A DNA stretch of 7,125 bases, from the NCBI GenBank assembly GCA_900555465.1, contig USLE01000058.1, forward strand, positions 1-7,125. Direction: 5' to 3'. Below the pieces are notes generated by a model, which did no database searches, was not told the DNA's origin, and was given only the letters and a program-made list of their open reading frames with translations. The position numbers were made by a program, and so were the translations under genes. This document shows positions 4,702-7,125 of the stretch, piece after piece. This DNA is from an uncultured Butyricicoccus sp. (lineage in GTDB: Bacteria > Bacillota > Clostridia > Oscillospirales > Butyricicoccaceae). The first letter of the stretch is position 1. Each line of letters starts with the position of its first letter.

Positions 4702-5583
4702 TCATTTTTCTGCGTGCGCCAAAAGTTCGCGCAGCTCCTCGCGGGAAAACGTGTAGATTTTATCGCAGAACTGGCAGGTTACCTCGCTGTTTTCCTGCTC
4801 GTCCGCCATCTTGCCGAGCTCGGTTTTGCCCATGCTGATAAGCGCGCGCTCGACCTTCTCACGGCTGCACGCGCAGCGGTAGCCGATTTCATCGGTTTGC
4901 AGGAAGTCCACAGCAAAGCCGTCCAGCACCGCCTGCACGATCTCCTCGAGTGTCATGCCCTTGTCCAGCATGGTGGTCATCGGCTCGAGCTTTGCAAGGT
5001 TGGTCTCCAGCCGGTCGATATCTGCGTCCTTGACGCCGGGCATGAGCTGCACCAGCCAGCCGCCCGCGCACTTGACCGTGCAGTCGGTGTCCACCAGCAC
5101 GCCGAGCGCGCACGCGGACGGGATCTGCTCGCTTTCCGCAAAGTAGCGCGTCAAGTCCTCAGCGATCTCGCCGTTGACCAGCGCCACCGTGCCGGTGATC
5201 GGGTCTTTCAGGCCGATGTCCTTGATGACCATCAGATAGCCGCGCCCTACGCCTGCGCCGACCGCCAGCTTGCCGTCCGGCCGGAGCGGCAGGTCTGCCG
5301 AAGGGTTCTGCAAATAGCCGCGCACATAGCCGTCCGCGTCGCCCACGCAGACGATAGCGCCCAGCGGGCCATTGCCCTTGACCTGCACGGTCACCGAACC
5401 GTCGTCCACCTTGAGCTGGCTGCCCATGATGGCAGTCGCGGTCAGCGTGCGGCCGAGCGCCGCGGTCGCCACCGGCGTGGTGTTGTGGATCTGCCGCGCG
5501 CGCTCGACCAGCCCGGTCGTCACGGCGGCGGAAATCTGAATGCCCGCGTCGCGGGCGATTGCGCGAAGCAAAGTATCGCTCAT
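4702..5583 (-). CDS. hslO: Hsp33 redox-regulated holdase chaperone
   Basis: A 293-aa cytosolic chaperone of usual family length. Hsp33 holds unfolding proteins during oxidative stress: its zinc is released and its cysteines form disulfides, which activates it. The N-terminal domain shows the family pattern (ATAALGRTLTATAIMG near 39-54; VQVKGNGPLGAIVCVGDADGYVRGY near 66-90; YFAESEQIPSA near 147-157). The C-terminal zinc domain has all four cysteines, C237-x-C239 and C270-xx-C273, the redox switch. The ATG at 5583 lies 6 nt after the methyltransferase stop and its SD is weak (GAGAGA about 10 nt upstream), so translational coupling is likely. No terminator is visible after the gene; the tRNA promoter begins about 20 bp downstream. 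Confidence 0.97.
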   Translation of the reverse strand: MSDTLLRAIARDAGIQISAAVTTGLVERARQIHNTTPVATAALGRTLTATAIMGSQLKVDDGSVTVQVKGNGPLGAIVCVGDADGYVRGYLQNPSADLPLRPDGKLAVGAGVGRGYLMVIKDIGLKDPITGTVALVNGEIAEDLTRYFAESEQIPSACALGVLVDTDCTVKCAGGWLVQLMPGVKDADIDRLETNLAKLEPMTTMLDKGMTLEEIVQAVLDGFAVDFLQTDEIGYRCACSREKVERALISMGKTELGKMADEQENSEVTCQFCDKIYTFSREELRELLAHAEK

Positions 5584-5589
5584 AAAAAC

Positions 5590-6330
5590 TTAGTCTCTCT
5601 TTCGTGCGGTAAAATAGATCCGGTCCTCCCCGCCCCGGACGGGCGCAAAGGACTGGTCGCCATAGGTTTTGATCTCGGAAAATCCGGCCTTTTCCAGCAT
5701 GGCCGTCAGCTGCTCCACCGTATAGATGCGCTCCTCATGCGTCTCCTGCGCGCGCGTCCAGGCGTCGCCGTCGCGCTCGAAGATGTCGAACTGGTAGGCG
5801 CACAGCCCGTCCTCAACCGCCGCCTGCCAGACACAGAACACGTCCTCGTCCTCGCGCACATAGCTGTTGCCGTCCATGCGCGCGAATTTCTCCGGCGTGT
5901 TGACGTCGAACACGAACAGGCCGGTTTTCGGCTCGAGGAACAGGTGCACGCGCTCGAACGCCTTTTGCAGGACCTCGGGCTCGGTCACATAGTTGACGCT
6001 GTCCAGACAGCACAGACAGACGTCCACCGTGCCGTACAGGTCGAGCGCCTCCATACGCTGGTTGAGGAACAGCGGCCGCGGCTCGCAGTCCATCGTGTTC
6101 TGCATGGCCTGCATGAGCATCTCGGGCGAGGCATCCACGCCGATCATCTCATAGCCGCGGTCGGCAAGGATCTTGGTCAGGCTGCCCGTGCCGCAGGCAA
6201 GGTCGAGCACCAGCTTCGGCTGCATCCCCTCGCGCGCAAACAGCCGCTCGAAGAAGTCCGCCCAGTCTGCATAACCCACGTCGTCCGTGAAGCGGTCATA
6301 GTATGCCGACAGGATCTCGTAGCTATTCAT
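5590..6330 (-). CDS. Class I SAM-dependent methyltransferase, YqeM-like
   Basis: A 246-aa Rossmann-fold methyltransferase. Motif I VLDLACGTGSLT (41-52) binds S-adenosylmethionine; GVDASPEML with acidic Asp66 ends strand 2 and binds the ribose; CLCCLDSVNYV (105-115) is in the motif IV position. The N-terminus YEILSAYYDRFTDDVGYADWADFFERLF is typical of the YqeM-like group common in Firmicutes, whose substrate is unsettled, so none is assigned. The ATG at 6330 lies inside the end of the yerC-like gene (8-nt overlap), with AAGGA about 5 nt upstream. Together with the 6-nt gap to hslO, this marks a tight three-gene operon. No membrane segment or signal peptide. Confidence 0.92.
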   Translation of the reverse strand: MNSYEILSAYYDRFTDDVGYADWADFFERLFAREGMQPKLVLDLACGTGSLTKILADRGYEMIGVDASPEMLMQAMQNTMDCEPRPLFLNQRMEALDLYGTVDVCLCCLDSVNYVTEPEVLQKAFERVHLFLEPKTGLFVFDVNTPEKFARMDGNSYVREDEDVFCVWQAAVEDGLCAYQFDIFERDGDAWTRAQETHEERIYTVEQLTAMLEKAGFSEIKTYGDQSFAPVRGGEDRIYFTARKRD

Positions 6331-6619
6331 CGTCTTCCTTCAGGCGGTCGAGCATGCGGCGGTAGCCGTCCGACCCGTAAACCAGACACTTGTTCACGCG
6401 GCTGATCGTTGCGGTCGACGCGCCGGTCTCCTGTACGATATCGCTGTAGATCCGACCTTCATCCAGCATGCGCGCCACCTGAAAGCGCTGCACCATCGCA
6501 CGCAGCTCGGCGATTGTACAAAGGTCCTCAAAAAAATCATAGCATTCTTCCACGGTCTCGAGTTTCAGGATGCCGCGGAACAGGATGTCCATATCCTCAT
6601 CCTTGAGCTTTCTGTTCAA
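6323..6619 (-). CDS. YerC/YecD family TrpR-related DNA-binding protein
   Basis: A 98-aa protein close to Bacillus YerC, a member of the TrpR-like helix-turn-helix group with an unsettled role. ETVEECYDFFEDLCTIAELRAMVQRFQVARML (21-52) and the recognition segment ETGASTATISRVNKCLVYG (64-82) are family hallmarks. I chose TTG at 6619 because GGGAGG lies 8 nt upstream. Another in-frame TTG at 6640 adds seven residues, but those codons are the purine-rich SD itself. First gene of the operon, 8-nt overlap with the methyltransferase. It may regulate its own operon, since no other target is visible. Confidence 0.93.
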   Translation of the reverse strand: MNRKLKDEDMDILFRGILKLETVEECYDFFEDLCTIAELRAMVQRFQVARMLDEGRIYSDIVQETGASTATISRVNKCLVYGSDGYRRMLDRLKEDDE

Positions 6620-6660
6620 TGCCGTTCCCTCCCTCTCCAAACTTTTCTTAAGACGAGAGT

Positions 6661-6689
6661 ATTATACCACAACGCTTTCACAGTGTAAA
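6661..6689 (-). promoter_or_regulatory. Promoter of the yerC-methyltransferase-hslO operon
   Basis: On the minus strand -35 TTTACA (6684-6689, 5 of 6 to consensus), 17 bp, then -10 TATAAT (6661-6666), the latter preceded by TGG as an extended -10. An imperfect palindrome CTTTCACaGTGtAAAG covers the -35 box (about 6675-6690) and could be an operator; this is weak evidence. Confidence 0.85.
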
Positions 6690-6774
6690 GTTTGAAAAAA
6701 GCAAAGAGCTAACGCGCTGCCGCCTTCCTTCGTCAAAATCCCCATCCCGCCCCATGCTTTCGCGGGCACGCAGG

Positions 6775-6811
6775 AAAAAAGCGAACCGCATCCACAACAG
6801 ATGCGGTTCGC
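6775..6811 (-). terminator. Intrinsic terminator of fba
   Basis: A perfect 11-bp stem GCGAACCGCAT/ATGCGGTTCGC (6781-6791 and 6801-6811) with a 9-nt loop, followed on the minus strand by six T (6775-6780). It begins about 30 nt after the fba stop. The rest of the gap (6690-6774) shows no gene or clear site. Confidence 0.95.
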
Positions 6812-6840
6812 CTTGTTTGTTATCAAAACGTATGCTTTGA

Positions 6841-7125
6841 TTACGCCTTGCCGTTGCAGCCCAGAACGTTGATCAGCTTGTGGGTGACCATGTCCTTGAC
6901 AGCCTGACGGGCCGGCTTCAGGTACTGGCGCGGGTCAAAGTCCGCCGGATGCAGCGCGAAGTGCTCGCGGATCGCAGCGGTGATCGCCAGACGGATGTCG
7001 GAGTCGATGTTGATCTTGCAGACAGCGCCCTTAGCAGCCTCGCGGAGCATTTCCTCCGGGATGCCGATCGCGTCCGGCATTGCGCCGCCGTACTGGTTGA
7101 CCTTCTTTACGAAGTCCTGCGGAAC
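6841..7125 (-). CDS. fba: Class II fructose-1,6-bisphosphate aldolase, C-terminal part
   Basis: The last 94 codons of a class II (metal-dependent) aldolase; the 5' part lies beyond the right edge. The enzyme splits fructose 1,6-bisphosphate into DHAP and glyceraldehyde 3-phosphate in glycolysis and runs in reverse in gluconeogenesis. The open frame enters at 7125 (VPQDFVKKVNQYGGAMPDAIG) and includes KINIDSDIRLAITAAIREHF, whose NIDSD is the conserved substrate-phosphate/DHAP-binding segment, and DPRQYLKPARQAVKDMV, ending in VLGCNGKA. The metal-binding histidines would lie upstream and cannot be checked. An in-frame ATG at 7080 is internal. The frame is intact and a strong terminator follows. 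Confidence 0.96.
   Translation of the reverse strand, partial: VPQDFVKKVNQYGGAMPDAIGIPEEMLREAAKGAVCKINIDSDIRLAITAAIREHFALHPADFDPRQYLKPARQAVKDMVTHKLINVLGCNGKA

Noticed and set aside
4714..6405. A 563-codon open frame on the plus strand opposite hslO and the methyltransferase gene.
   Set aside because: Its translation has no recognisable domain and is rich in His, Ala and Arg, as expected from the antisense of GC-rich genes; the minus-strand genes are clear family members.
6620..6640. Upstream TTG extension of the yerC-like gene.
   Set aside because: The added codons are the SD itself (GGAGAGGGAGGG), and the 98-aa form matches family length.
1..7125. CRISPR array, insertion sequence, prophage or toxin-antitoxin genes.
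   Set aside because: No spaced repeat array, transposase, integrase or phage gene is seen; apart from the tRNA-Gly duplicate the content is ordinary chromosomal genes.

Overview
The window looks like chromosomal core DNA from a moderately GC-rich Firmicute, most likely a gut Clostridia relative (Oscillospirales/Ruminococcaceae type). This rests on the YerC-type TrpR-family regulator, the four-cysteine Hsp33, the YtrA-type GntR/ABC pair, consensus SigA-type promoters, strong Shine-Dalgarno (SD) sites with GTG and TTG starts, and tRNA genes that encode CCA. The genus cannot be fixed from the sequence alone. Every supported gene lies on the minus strand; the long plus-strand open frames are antisense shadows caused by GC bias.

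Read in the direction of transcription (right to left), the window starts inside fba, the class II fructose-bisphosphate aldolase gene, of which only the last 94 codons are present, followed by a strong intrinsic terminator. Next is a compact three-gene operon behind a near-consensus promoter: yerC-like regulator, class I SAM methyltransferase and hslO (Hsp33). Its genes overlap by 8 nt or lie 6 nt apart. A tRNA operon follows with a perfect TTGACA-17-TATAAT promoter: Asp(GTC), Phe(GAA), Gly(GCC), an unusual structured segment ending in an exact copy of the tRNA-Gly 3' portion, Cys(GCA), then a strong terminator.

A two-component system comes next: an OmpR-family response regulator with a GTG start and a ~697-aa sensor kinase with six predicted membrane segments. 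Upstream of the regulator gene an 11-bp-period direct repeat looks like a binding site for the regulator itself. A small cupin gene follows, with its own terminator, then a perfect 13-bp inverted repeat in the intergenic gap. Last is a GntR (YtrA-type) regulator gene with an operator-like palindrome on its -10 box, translationally coupled to an ABC transporter ATPase that runs off the left edge.

The most unusual object is the 4200-4343 segment between tRNA-Gly and tRNA-Cys. It has an intact tRNA-Gly T-arm, 3' acceptor strand and CCA, but the expected tRNA body is replaced by hairpins. Its two main hairpins, like the one between tRNA-Asp and tRNA-Phe, each contain one pair that works as a G-U wobble only in a minus-strand transcript. 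It may be a decayed tRNA-Gly duplicate, the scar of an integrated element, or a tRNA-like RNA. The rest of the window is ordinary core gene content.
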